64,000 nucleotides of DNA from Marsupella aquatica. Its lineage: Eukaryota > Marchantiophyta. Below the pieces are notes generated by a model. That model saw only the letters and a program-made list of their open reading frames with translations, made no database searches and was not told the origin of the DNA. The stretch is from assembly GCA_973895155.1 (NCBI GenBank), contig OZ316893.1, forward strand, positions 7,502,001-7,566,000. The letters run 5' to 3'. Both the position numbers and the translations under genes were made by a program. Within the stretch, counting starts at the first letter, position 1; every line of letters begins with the position of its first letter. Of this stretch, positions 12,660-22,984 are shown one piece after another.

Positions 12660-12897
12660 ATGACTGAACCTACGCCAAGGGAAGAAAGAGTGATTCAATG
12701 GGAGAGAGCTCGTCTACAACAACTCGCCAGGTGGCATGATACACAACGACTGAGAGGGGCAGAAAGAGCTAGTAGCTCCGTAACTGAAAGTGGCATCGAA
12801 GAAGACATACCGGAAGAAGAGTCCGCAAGGAGAAGTGAGTCTCCAACCGACATGGGAGAACCAGAGGCACGGCCAGACCAGAGGCCAGGGACCAGAC
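12660..12897 (+). pseudogene. Truncated gag-like ORF start
   Basis: An ATG opens MTEPTPREERVIQWERARLQ and continues as a charged, acidic N-terminus typical of Gypsy gag leaders. It starts about 65 bases after the primer-site-like sequence. The reading is cut at 12897 where a MULE-like terminus (GGGGTATTTACAAACGACAG) begins. No capsid or zinc-knuckle segment remains. Confidence 0.45.
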
Positions 12898-12975
12898 GGG
12901 GTATTTACAAACGACAGGAACCAGGAAACAGTAACAGCAAACAGTTTCTGTTACCAGGAGAAATGGAAAAAACAA
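12898..12975. mobile_element. Isolated terminus of the small MULE-like family
   Basis: GGGGTATTTACAAACGACAG followed by GAA is an exact inverted match to the right end of the element at 18931-19267, followed by the family's AAACAG-rich words. No partner terminus with a matching duplication was found: the preceding GACCAGAC does not match TATTGGATC. It may be the left end of an element whose right end is lost. Confidence 0.5.
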
Positions 12976-13440
12976 CATGTGATTGAGCTCCATTATTTGG
13001 TCAAGAAGTAAAAAAAACACCATCAATAAACCCCATTTTCAGTCGTTTTCAATACCACCATCCAATTGTGAAGGAAAGTAGGGGCCATTAGAACAAAGGT
13101 GTTGTCGAAAACTGAAGATTAGCAGCTCCCAACGCTAGTATGCCGGCAGGGAAGGGCCAAAATTTAGGTATTTCTAAAATAATGAAAAAGATGGAGATTC
13201 TACTTAACGTCAAGCAAGAAGAGAATTGTTGCCAAAATTTGTTGATATTAGCAGCGCCCAGCGCTAGTATTTTGGAAGAGATTGTCCGTCACATCAATCG
13301 AGAAGTGAACATAGGAAACTCAATTTGAAGCATTTCCAACAAAGAGGGGCCACAATAGACGTTGAATATTTTCAGCGATGGGCGCTACATTAAATGTCGG
13401 ACTTCAAGAAATCAATGTCAGCGCCTAAACACGGAACACA

Positions 13441-14100
13441 ATGAACATAAGCAGCGCTTGGCGCTAGCTCAAATCTAGGAATCAATGACTGACCATGAAA
13501 GAACAAGAGAGCCGATCCAAAACTGCATTCCTTACTTCCAAAATTGGTCAAAACATATAACCGGTATTACACCATCCGCAGATCATCTTCAAATCAACCC
13601 ACGGCATAACATGAACATAAGTAGCGCTCGGCGCTAGCTTAAATCTAGCTCTCTTAAATGTAAACAAAAACTGGACCTTCTGTCACTGAAATCACACCCA
13701 CCCCGAGCACTAGAATCTTAGCAATTTCCAGTAGTCGTCGAAGCCCGCCCTGGCCCGTATGTGCTTTTTCTTGACCTGAGCCGCACATAACAGGGCCGCT
13801 GATCCAAAATGGGCCTAAAGATGTAGCCGGAAATACATGAACTTTGAATCAACCAAAGAAGAAATCCCACGGTCCAAGACGAACAAAGCAACGCTCGGCG
13901 CTAGCTTAAATGGCAAGCTTATGGCCATTGAAGCTTGTGTCACTGAAACCACCTCCGTCATGAACAACTTTAGCTCTACGATTGGCAGTCGTCGTCAATG
14001 CCCGCCCTAGCCCGTCTGTGGTTTTGCTTGAAACCTAGACCCCTGAGCCGCACATAAGAGGACGAGGGGCGCAAAAACTCCGCATTCTGATTCTCGAGGT
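13441..14100. repeat. Imperfect tandem repeats each carrying a palindrome
   Basis: GAACATAAG-palindrome-AAATCTAG occurs at 13443 and 13613, with a diverged form at 13881. A second shared block (GTCGTCG...CCCGCCCT...GAGCCGCACATAA) is at 13733 and 13988, so units of roughly 170-265 bp have been duplicated. This explains some local amplification of the palindrome. Confidence 0.6.
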
Positions 14101-14435
14101 CTAGAACATTTGTATCCAGGAAGTCAACACGTCCCAGTCGCTCTTGTACTCGTCGCTCAATAGGCTGAATACCATCAGCAGGAATGACAAAATGTTCAAA
14201 ATGAAAACCGATCAGGAACTGCGAGTGGAGTGTCCCGGTCGTTAGTCCAAGGTAAGTTCCTCTCCCCGGGACTAATCGCCTCATCATAAGGAAGCGCAAA
14301 ACGATTCCTGAAGGTCGAGGTCTCGCTGGAAGTGTCACCATGAATGGACTCAAAGGAGCTAAAGTGACTCTCATCCGGTCGAACTCTGGAAGGAGCGAAG
14401 AAGGCCTCCAAAGACATGATCTCCTTCTTCTCCAT
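13976..14435 (-). pseudogene. Unrecognised ORF with one frame slip
   Basis: From an ATG at 14435 the protein begins MEKKEIMSLEAFFAPSR and is open to about 14200. It then appears to continue in a neighbouring frame (HFVIPADGIQPIERRVQERL, about 14195-14135) to about 13976. A single indel near 14195 would join the two. I recognise no domain. It lies between palindromes and on the same strand as copy 3, so it may be a second, decayed gene of the same mobile unit or chance coding potential. Confidence 0.3.
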
Positions 14436-16661
14436 CTAGTGGGCACTGTTAAACGCAATCGAGGCTAATGACAAGACCAGTGTTGTTGAAATGACCCGAC
14501 TTCGAGAGAGGTTGTGTTTGAAATAACTTGCAAGAGTGACCTAATGGAGAGTTTAGGTTTGGAGATCAGCAAAAACGTATCACAGAAAGGTGAAACGCAA
14601 AAAGGACCGTTGAGAAGGAGACGACAATTTCCGGTAACGACAAAATATGCGGGGCCAAGGAACGGACGGAGGATTCAAAATTTGCAATTAGAAAAATAGA
14701 CGTTTGGGGAGCGCTCGGCGCTAGTAAGGGAAATGAGGAATTTAATACATTTTATTATCAATGTAATGTAAATAAATCATATATGGGATAACAAATACAT
14801 GTATTATTATAACAGCGCCCGGCACTGGTAAAATCTAAGCCGCAAAACCGCTTCAAGAATCGGACGATTCCGATTCAGAGCTCTGTGACCTCTTGGTAGA
14901 GACCGCCTCGTCATCTACATACTTGCTCCTACAAACGTCGTCTACATAAGGATTTCAGACAAATTTTCTATTAACTCCTCTCCGTAGCCGGAGACCTTTG
15001 TTTTCCCAACAAAGAGTCCTCTGATTATCTTCCATTCTTGCAGCGTTCTCAGCATAAGAGGGTAAAACAAATGGTTTCTCCGGAGTGACAATTTCAAAAC
15101 GAGCTGCTTTTCTTTTGAGTTTGAAGCGTCTTCTCGTATTCCATTCGGACCTGGGTGAGAACAGAAGTTTGTCAATCGATTGTATGAATGGATAGCACAA
15201 AAGCATGAAGGAATTGGAAAGGAGAAAGAAGCTTACGAGTTCCAGAACATTACTCAGTAGAGTCATCGCTGTCACTCTGGCCAGCGGATTGTTCTTGACC
15301 CTTCCCCTCAGGTGTGCCATCCTCATCTTCGTCTGCTGTACCACCACTTGACTCATCGTCAGAGTCAAAATTAAGTATAGAACGGAGCTTTCTCTCCTTT
15401 TCTTTTCGGGTGGCTGAATTGGGGGTGGCAAAGTTTCGACTTCCTTTGGAGAAAGTAGATCTAAGAACACCTTGGAACCAGTTTCAACAAAATCTTTCCT
15501 ATTCTCCACTCCAATTACAAACCTCCTAGAATAGTCTCCAACTACAAAAGAGCTACCTGACCCCACTGTCCAATCCATGAAAATATCCCTAGGACGAGTG
15601 ATGAGCTCAATCACAGATTGCATGAATCCAACCGACAAACGGGCATTTCCAGCAAATTCCATCTCAGGTGTTGGATCGACTTTGAGAGAGGGAAGTCCAA
15701 TTAAATTTGTAATGGAGGGATATTCCATGGCAGACAGAGGTCTAAACCTCAAGTCTTTTGGCACCTTCCCTTTTTCAGACACTCGACAGAAGACGTCCAG
15801 CCTGAGCGTGAAGATCTGTAATATAACCCAAGAAAGGTATGTCAATGGATGCATTCATAAACATTTTTTGAACCGCAAACCAGATGTCATGTTGAGAAAT
15901 TTACCTGTCGGTCAGTCTTCGGCGCGTACATTGGAACTGACATGACAACATTATGTGACGAGATGCAATGAAACTTCTTCGAATCCTGACAAGCCGATAT
16001 AACCTGAGACATCGGATCGTACTCCCCACTATGTAAAATGGCCAGCATTCCGTCATCAGATAAAAATGGATCCATTCCATGAAAGAAAGAGGTGGCCAAA
16101 GTGTGGTCTGGGACATTCCATTTCGAAACTTTTCTGTCTAGCAGAGATGGTTTAAGTCCTGTCGGAAGGTAGATAAAACCCGTGTGGACTCCAAATGATC
16201 TCTCCTTTCCACCATGCACAATGCCCTTCTCTTGAAAGCCAGACTTCATGAGATCCTTTCCCCACTTCTCTACACCATTCACCCAGTCAGGCTTCTCCCC
16301 TTTGTTAAACGTTGAGTCGTAGAATTCTGAGATGCTAGATTCAACAAGGCAGTGCCTTGAAAGTCTACTCTTGAAGTCCCCGACTTTGCGTTGAAGACCT
16401 ACAGTAGTAGCACTTTCTCGAGAGGAAGATCCACCTTCAATGGTCCTTTTTCTCTTCTTCCTTGTACTGGTCGCATCCACTGGAGCGATCGCCTTCCCTT
16501 TGTCGGTGGGAGTAATTGGATCGGATGGTGCTCCGGTATTGGCTTCAGAAGCCTCTGGGGTGGCATCTATCTTTGTATCTCCGCTCCCCACGGCGTCTGA
16601 CTTTCTCCCTGTTCAAATGGATGTCGAGGTGATATTTGTTAATATTGAGACAAAGACAATG

Positions 16662-16833
16662 CTAACGCCCAGCGTTGGCCAAACTATCTCTAAGACTTGG
16701 CCAATTCAGTTTCTGAAATATTGACTCTTATAACAGTGTCGGGCGCTAACAATGTAACAGATATTGATTGTCTAGGCAGCGCCGGGCGCTAACAATGTCC
16801 CTATATTGAATTCCATAGCAGCGCCAGGCGCTA
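16662..16833. repeat. Four palindromes in one intron of copy 3
   Basis: 16662-16677 (eroded), 16734-16748, 16777-16791 and 16819-16833 lie in the 249-base intron 16609-16858, which is equivalent to intron 2 of copy 1 (two sites) and of copy 2 (two sites). Three are followed by the same AACAATG or AACC context, showing local duplication of a 40-45-bp unit. Confidence 0.8.
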
Positions 16834-18185
16834 ACCAAAAGAAACAAAATATACTTACGTTTTTTCCCAGATCTTGTTGATTCACTTGGGGCCGTAGTAT
16901 ATGCTTTTGCTTTGGCGCGAGGCTTCCTGCTTCGGTCAACATGAACAATTGTTGTCTCGCATATTGTTTTCAATTGTGTTGTGGATTGATCCACATCGTC
17001 CGGAAGCCCCTGCTTCATGTCAGAAACAACGTTGATTGGGATCTGGGACTTAGACAGCTTATGGAAAGCATCCTTTTCTCTATGATCAAAGGGCGAGTCC
17101 CATCTATCTGTATCTAGGTACCATGGACAATGGGTTCTCTCCCATTCACTCAAGGTCTTGCTGGGAAAATTCCCTCGGCAGGATACATAGAATACAATTT
17201 AGCTAAAGAATCACTCTCTGGTATTACAGTCCACTTGAGGAAGGCGGCGGGATACGCCCAGAAGTAATCAGGTTTTGTAGCTTCCATGTGGATGTAAAAA
17301 CGGTAGAGGTACCTTTTTGCTCCCTTGTGGTTCTTCAAAGAGTAATCCTCTTTGTCAGGATACTTTGAGGGCCACATTGTATTAAAAAACTTACCCTTGA
17401 CAGAGTCACCATGTTTCCTAAAATCATTCGTGACTATGTCAATGAGAGATTTGAATGATTCACATGCCCAATCTTGTAAACGATTCACGGGAATCGTTTG
17501 TTGGACCTCTCGCAGAGCACATTGCAACATCCCTACCGCAATCCCTTCTACATTATTCCATGTAATCCAAGTGTGACACCACTATTTTACTGGATCATCA
17601 TTGACGCTATTCGGATGGAAGAATTGTCTCCGGAGCTCCGGATTGCAATGTGCTACAAGCAAAGTACTTCGTAGCTTGGCGTCAAGAGCCAAAACAGTTG
17701 TAAAAAGCCTGGCCCGGTCCATGGTACACAACACGGTATCTGGCTTCTACTCCCGCTTATTCCTCTCCATGACAGCATACATTTCTCCGCACATAGACAG
17801 AAAGTCCTCAAACTCTGGACTCAACAAAGGAGTGATTTTTGAGGTCTTCATTGCCCATTCCTTGGTTGCTTCCTTCATCATAACGGCATGCCTTCTGGAA
17901 ACCTCCTCGACCGACCAAGGGGTACAGAGGGCCGCAGCGGACTCCATATCAATCTTGAACTGGTTCGAATATGACTTCATCTTATCCTGACATAGAATGT
18001 ACACAAGAGCCTCTTGAGGCATCTTCTTTGTGTACCAGGATCCTTTTCGCGTCTTCATCCTGATCTGCTCAAACTTCTTGTAATTCGCAGGGTCGATGAG
18101 CTTACTATAGTACTCCAGGTCATGCATCAAGATCCGCTTAATTCGATCGGCGTCTAGGATCCAGGAGGGTTCCACAACGGCTTGT

Positions 18186-18539
18186 GGTGGATTGCATGAT
18201 TGAGGACTACTATTTTAGTCCTTTTTTCTCCATAAGAAAGGACTCCATGAGCACTTAATAGGAGTCCATGAACACTGAATGTGCCATATATCCCTTGGTG
18301 GCTAGGATTGAGTAGTTGAGATTGAAAGGTTAGATCTTGCATGCCAAGTCTTTTGGAAGTGTGTCCACACTTTTTGAAAGTCCTTAACCTCTTGGAAGTG
18401 TGCCCAACATTTGTGGAACTGTGTCATGAAGTATTTTTTACCTAAGATGTGCTAATCTTGGCCGTTGACAGTCCTTGGATTAGTGAAAGGACTGGAGACT
18501 TTTTGCCTCCTTTGGTAGTCCTCAATCATGCAATCCACC
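18186..18539. mobile_element. 354-bp MITE with 4-bp target duplication, inserted in an exon
   Basis: Termini GGTGGATTGCATGATTGAGG and its exact inverse (TIR about 25 bp, to ACTAC). It is flanked by TTGT at 18182-18185 and 18540-18543. Removing it restores the exon ACTTGGACAAGCCGTTGTGG, as in copies 1 and 2. The interior shares a long stretch (TCTTGCATGCCAAGTC and neighbours) with 39890-40030, the arm of a second family member. No coding capacity. A 4-bp duplication does not fit Tourist/Harbinger (3), hAT (8) or MULE (9-11). Confidence 0.85.
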
Positions 18540-18585
18540 TTGTCCAAGTCTGAAATAAAAGAACGAAATGAGGAGAACATATAAG

Positions 18586-19094
18586 CAACGTCGGGCGCTT
18601 GCAAAACATGGCCTCGGAAAGTTACGCTAGAAAGAATGAACAATTTACAATGACTCACGAAGTTATGCACAAAAGAGTATCTTACTAGTTAACCGTGTGC
18701 ATAGCCGCTTCGATTTCTATCAGCGAACCCTTGTCGCCATTGAAAACAGTACAAAGCACATGTGGGTGGTACTTTGGGTTTTTGGGACTCTCCTGAGTGA
18801 CAAGAGTCCACGAGTAAAGCCTATGGTTCCCGTCAAAAACTGAGAACATTCTGTCCTTCAAAACCAGAAAATCTGGGTCGGCAGGACATTCTTCCTCGAA
18901 TTTCTCATTCTCAGATGTCCATATTGGATCGGGTATGGCATGCGTGACAGTAAACAGGAAACAGGAAATTTACAGTTACCAGGAAAAATAACAATGTCAA
19001 AATATTTTCTAAAACGTCAAATTTTCCAAAAAAAATTAAATTATAACATTTTTTGGCTAGCTTTGGGCGCTAGCATTACCAGCGCCGGGCGCTA
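18586..19094. repeat. Three further palindromes near the 5' exons of copy 3
   Basis: 18586-18600 (CAACGTCGGGCGCTT) is in the first intron, at the same place as 204-218 in copy 1. 19058-19072 and 19080-19094 lie inside the MULE-like MITE, so the motif has moved with, or into, that element. Confidence 0.7.
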
Positions 19095-19267
19095 GCAAAA
19101 ATTAAAAAAAATTCGAAAAAAAAAACTTTTTTTTCCAAAAAACAATTTCAAAAAAAAAATTCAAAAAAAAATTCAAAAAAAAATTCAAAAAAATTACCAC
19201 TCATTTCCTGTTACCAGTTTCTGTTTCCTGTTACTGTTTGCTGTTTCCTGTCGTTTGTAAATACCCC
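18931..19267. mobile_element. 337-bp MULE-like MITE with 9-bp target duplication
   Basis: TATTGGATC at 18922-18930 is repeated at 19268-19276. The ends are GGGTAT...GACAGTAAACAGGAAACAG and the inverse CTGTTTCCTGTC...ATACCCC. A 9-bp duplication is characteristic of Mutator-like elements. It interrupts the exon that encodes the ParB-like domain; removing it joins ESWDP to IWTSENEKF in frame. The interior is A/T homopolymer-rich (19095-19195) and holds two palindromes. Confidence 0.8.
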
Positions 19268-19768
19268 TATTGGATCCCAACTCTCACGAATTTCTTGAGT
19301 ACAGGTGAGAAGCACTCCCTTAGCATTGGTAGGCTGAACGTAAAACCTCATTCCAATCAAAGAATTGTATCCCATGCTACGGAAAGAGTCTTTCAGCTTG
19401 TCGATGGAAGAACTATCTTTCTATAGAGTTCGGACAACCTCCATATGCACCAATCAACATAGTGGAATTTGTGGAGGCTCTTTGTCAAACCCTCTGAAAT
19501 CCTTCCCAAATGACATAACATGTTTCAAAATAAGATCCGTCTCGGAAAACGAAACATCTTGAATCGCAAATGTGTCAAGATTCTCCATGTTCTTTCTCGC
19601 TGGCTTGGCAAACAAAATACCAGAGATTGGAACAAGCGATGCGATGGACCTCGTTACTCGACGCGTATACACTGAACCAGAGAATGAAGACTCAGAAGAC
19701 TCGCAATACCCACGATCCTGATCCCCAACCACACTATACCCCCTCGACGAGGAGGGGATTGCATCCAT

Positions 19769-20780
19769 CGTCTTTACGATAAAAGGTGTACGAACGGAAT
19801 CCTCACGACTGATTACCAGTTCTTCGTACCATATTAACAGTTGCGGCCATATTATATCCGATCAATGAGCGCTATTCCCCTCTTTGTAATCGGTTGGAGA
19901 GATGTTACTCATTGCGAATGACGAGATTCAATATTATTTATCCGTGACAAAAAGCGATATTTTAGAAATTGCGATAAGTATTAATGTGAATTACGCTAAA
20001 ATGTTGTCGTGATCATCACGCTAAACATTAGTTACCGTTAAATGTTACCGTTGTCTCAACACCTTTCAGGCAGACATGCAATGCCAGCGCCGGGCGTTAA
20101 CGAAGAAGTGACTACCAAATTCAAACATTTATTGGTGAACAAATGCTAGCGCCCGGCGCTAGCCATTTGAATAATTTCATTAACATTCTATTTTAGTAAC
20201 AGATATTGTCAACCAACTTCCAAGTGTACTCATTTCACCCGTAGTACGCTCATATGCGCATAAGCTCATAGGCGCATAAGCGTATTAGTGCTTTCGCGTC
20301 TAAGCAAAAAATAGTAATACTAAAATATTTTTAACTTTCAAACCACATGTAGGTTTAAGTTGAGATTTTCAGGGTAGGTTCTACTTAGTAAGGGCTACCT
20401 CCTAGAAAAGTATGAGACTTTTCTGACTACTTTAACTATTTAACTAAAATTGTGTGGATCTATATAACTTAACTATGGTCGTAGGAGAGTTAATCTTCTT
20501 GGAGTAGTGCTGTATGATCTGGTTGCTAAACTCTTGTGTAGGTATTCTCTTGCATAGCTTCTCGAATTATATCCATGTCTTGAGCGTGATGCCGATAGAA
20601 TGGTAAAGACTTCCGCTGTCATTCAAGATTGAGAATAGGAAGTAGTCTCCGGTGTAACATGGTATTAGGTAAAGTGTCCAGTTGATCTAAATTGCTACAA
20701 AAGGTAACTTTATTGCACCTTTGAGTTAGAAAAAGTTCAAAATTTATAATTTTTCTATCATTTCTAACTAATGTACTGTA
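19769..20780. other. Upstream flank of copy 3; two palindromes, no gene
   Basis: Palindromes at 20085-20099 and 20147-20161 (the latter perfect, TAGCGCCCGGCGCTA) are the last in the window. GCGCATAAG-type short repeats lie at 20245-20285. The rest is AT-rich and noncoding. A TATA-like element cannot be assigned with confidence. Confidence 0.5.
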
Positions 20781-21374
20781 TTACATACTTGGCAACATGG
20801 TTGTGCCTGATGAATGTCTCTCCTTTGGTCTCCTTTCTCGAGTCCCCGATTCCTCCTCTAAGAAGGCTTCCTTGACTGGTGGGGGCTCAGAATCACCCGC
20901 AATGTCCTCACCATCAAGCCCCACATTGTCCAAAATCAAATCATCATCATGCTCATCATCTGAAAAGTCAAGCTCATGAGCGGCAGGGCTAACTTCCTCT
21001 TTTTCAAAGTAGTCAGCCCGTGGATCGCCAAGGCTTGCGACGCTAGCGGGGGTCGTATCAATTGCCTTACTCTTACGTCGTTGTCCAGAGATTTCCAACA
21101 AAGTAAGAGGGTCGGAATGAAGCCCCCTACTGATGTCCCACTCATTAGAGTGAATAGAGGGGCGTGAGCCACTTCAACCATTGATTTTGCCTTGGTACGT
21201 CGCTTTCGTCCTTCCCCCTTGGCCATCCCAAGATCTATTGCAAATGCTTTCAATCGCATCACCAAGCCCAAGCCGTTAAGATATGGCCCCACAAAAAATA
21301 CTTATTTTCTTTTGGATTCTGACTTAACTTGACGTTTGGCCCTGGCGTGTATGAAAGCATAAGCTCTGATACCA
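20781..21374 (-). pseudogene. LTR-retroelement leader and gag-like remnant with tRNA-Met primer site
   Basis: On the minus strand, TGGTATCAGAGC at 21374-21363 is the classic initiator-tRNA primer binding site of plant LTR elements. An ATG at about 21226 opens MAKGEGRKRRTKAKS. A frame slip near 21100 leads to an acidic segment (DFSDDEHDDDLILDN) ending at 20781. No zinc knuckle, protease or polymerase follows, so only the 5' part of the element survives. Confidence 0.5.
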
Positions 21375-22440
21375 CAAGTGGTGGCCCTCCCACCACGTGC
21401 CCGTCCAAACTCGTTTCTCAGCCTTGAAACAAGTAGAACCTTGCACTAACATGGAATGTTGGGGCAAGTTCTCTCCGACTATACTCCTTGTCATTAGCGA
21501 CCCCTCCCATACGAAGCCGCACTTGCCCTCGTCAGCACAACCGTCGCTCAACGGTCTTTACTATCTGCACAAGCAACCAACCAACCGGTAAGAACCCGTC
21601 TTGATTTCAGAACTCCCAAGACCATTATCTTGCATCAAGCTCAACAGTCGTTAGTAAGTAGGTCAGCGGATAGAGCCTCCCAAGCCCGCATGGCCTTGCC
21701 ATAAGCTGAAACTAAGGTCGGCATCACTGTTCATCCGGAATAGTCTATCTACCGCATGTCGCCCAAGCTTCTCCACTTTCTACCCGTCAATGGCTGACCG
21801 CACTACCTCCAAGACATGCCCATGGCCCAATCTCAGTTTGTCACAAACTAGTAGTAACACGTCGGGACCATTCAATTTCTAGATCTTAGCCACCTCTCAG
21901 CGAAATCGGGTTCCGCTCAACCTCTCACCATGCATCGGCACCAGATCTCAACGGCAGCCCCAGAGTCTACTTGGTTCTACCTCTCCAACATCAGGTCCCC
22001 GTGGGAACCAAATGCGGTTTGATGAATGTTCGACTTCAGATCGGCAAGAGGGACTCCCCCCATTGCCAGCCTCAAAACCAAAACCATCCAATGCACAATC
22101 ATAGAGCAGCATGAGGTAGTTTTCTTCATTAGCTTTCCAATGAGCCCAAGAACTCCTCCAACAGAGATCCGGTCGTCGAGTTATGCTTGTTTCCGCTTCA
22201 AAACTTGAAACGACGTATCTTCGTCGATCGCGATCAGCTCAAGCTCAACTTGAGAGGACCACTCCCCTCATATATGCTTATGGGGACCTGCCCTCCTGGA
22301 CCAGCTTTGGTACCCTATCTTTGGCCCCCTACCCAAGGGTCCGTGGACCCCGCCACTTAGCTCGAAACGAAGATAATCAAAAACCTTCCGTAACTTGGCC
22401 TCAAGCACAAATTGTGACATAGGGGGCTAAAAGTTGCGGC
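21375..22440 (-). repeat. Probable LTR or leader DNA adjoining the primer site
   Basis: In minus orientation the LTR should end just before the primer site, and the adjoining sequence (ACGTGGTGGGAGGGCCACCA) is consistent with that. No second copy is in the window, so the outer border is unknown. No coding region is supportable. Confidence 0.3.
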
Positions 22441-22499
22441 CCTAAACCCGCTCTGGTCCAGGCAACCCCCCTTGGTCCATCGATATGCGACGACTCTAA

Positions 22500-22790
22500 A
22501 TTGGCCATAACTTTTGGCCCCTAGGTCTATTGGCCAAAAAATACGCGGCCCCATGATCGGGCTCATGTGGGGCTTCTTGGGCCCCCATGGTGATCCATCG
22601 GAAAAATAGTTCATTTTTCTGTGATCGGCCATCAGCCCAAACTACAAGTATGCGGTTTGAGTTGGCCATAACTTTTGGCCCCTGGGTTCGTTGGCCGAGA
22701 AATATGTGGCCCCATGATTGGGCTCATGTGGGGCTTCTCGGGCCCCTATGGTGATCCGTTGGAAAAATAGTTCATTTTTCCTTGATCGAC
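22500..22790. repeat. Two tandem copies of a ~165-bp unit
   Basis: AATTGGCCATAACTTTTGGC at about 22498 and GAGTTGGCCATAACTTTTGG at about 22660 start near-parallel blocks. Both contain CCCCATGAT.GGGCTCATGTG and end GGAAAAATAGTTCATTTTTC. The two are about 85 percent identical by eye. No coding potential. Confidence 0.7.
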
Positions 22791-22984
22791 AGTGGGCCCA
22801 ATAGAGTTAAATTGGAGCGCGCTTTTCTCAAGTCTTGTCCTTGCTCTTACTAGCCTCCTCTTTGTTAGTCGCATTCCTAATGGCCATGATGGTAGAAAAT
22901 CTAAGAGGGGCTCAACGCTGGAGTTAGGCAACGCCGGAGCAATTACAAGTAGGTGAAAGTTATATTCGCGACTCCGAAGGACGA

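Larger units (their letters stand above)
13123..14827. repeat. Cluster of eight palindromes downstream of copy 3
   Basis: 13123-13137, 13252-13266, 13373-13387, 13452-13466, 13622-13636, 13889-13902, 14710-14723 and 14813-14827. Most keep the GGCGCTAG arm and vary in the other arm (GCGCTT, GCGCTC, GCTCCC). They lie beyond the 3' end of copy 3, just as sites at 3615-4487 lie beyond copy 1. Confidence 0.75.
14853..19768 (-). pseudogene. ParB-like / methyltransferase-like gene, copy 3 (full span)
   Basis: The only copy with its start: ATG at 19768 (MDAIPSSSRGY). Exons, in gene order: 19768-19268 joined to 18930-18686 across a MITE; 18549-18540 joined to 18181-16859 across another MITE; 16608-15905; 15815-15254; 15151-14853. 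Residues IDKLKDSFRSMGYNSL, then FLVLKDRMFSVFDGNHRLYSW (in two parts), follow the ParB/sulfiredoxin layout: an 'ID.L..S....G' helix, then a 'DG.HRL.A' strand-turn. The C-terminal exons carry VGFMQSVIELI, DWTVGSGSSFV and FVIGVEN, matching class-beta methyltransferase motifs X, I and II. Lesions: stops near 19450 and 19410, a TAA formed across the 18686/18549 splice, stops near 17747 and 17582, lost bases near 17155 and 15400, and TGA near 14957. Bacterial and phage ParB-methyltransferase fusions exist; kinship is inferred from motif order only. Confidence 0.7.

Noticed and set aside
12898-19267. One 6.4-kb transposon bounded by GGGGTATT termini
   Set aside because: The 9-bp duplication TATTGGATC pairs 18930 with 19268, so the right terminus belongs to the 337-bp element; nothing matching flanks 12898. 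Kept only as an open question.
21050-21130. GTSVGGF on the minus strand, looking like a patatin/lipase GxSxG site
   Set aside because: It sits across a frame slip in a retroelement leader ORF and no other patatin motif follows.
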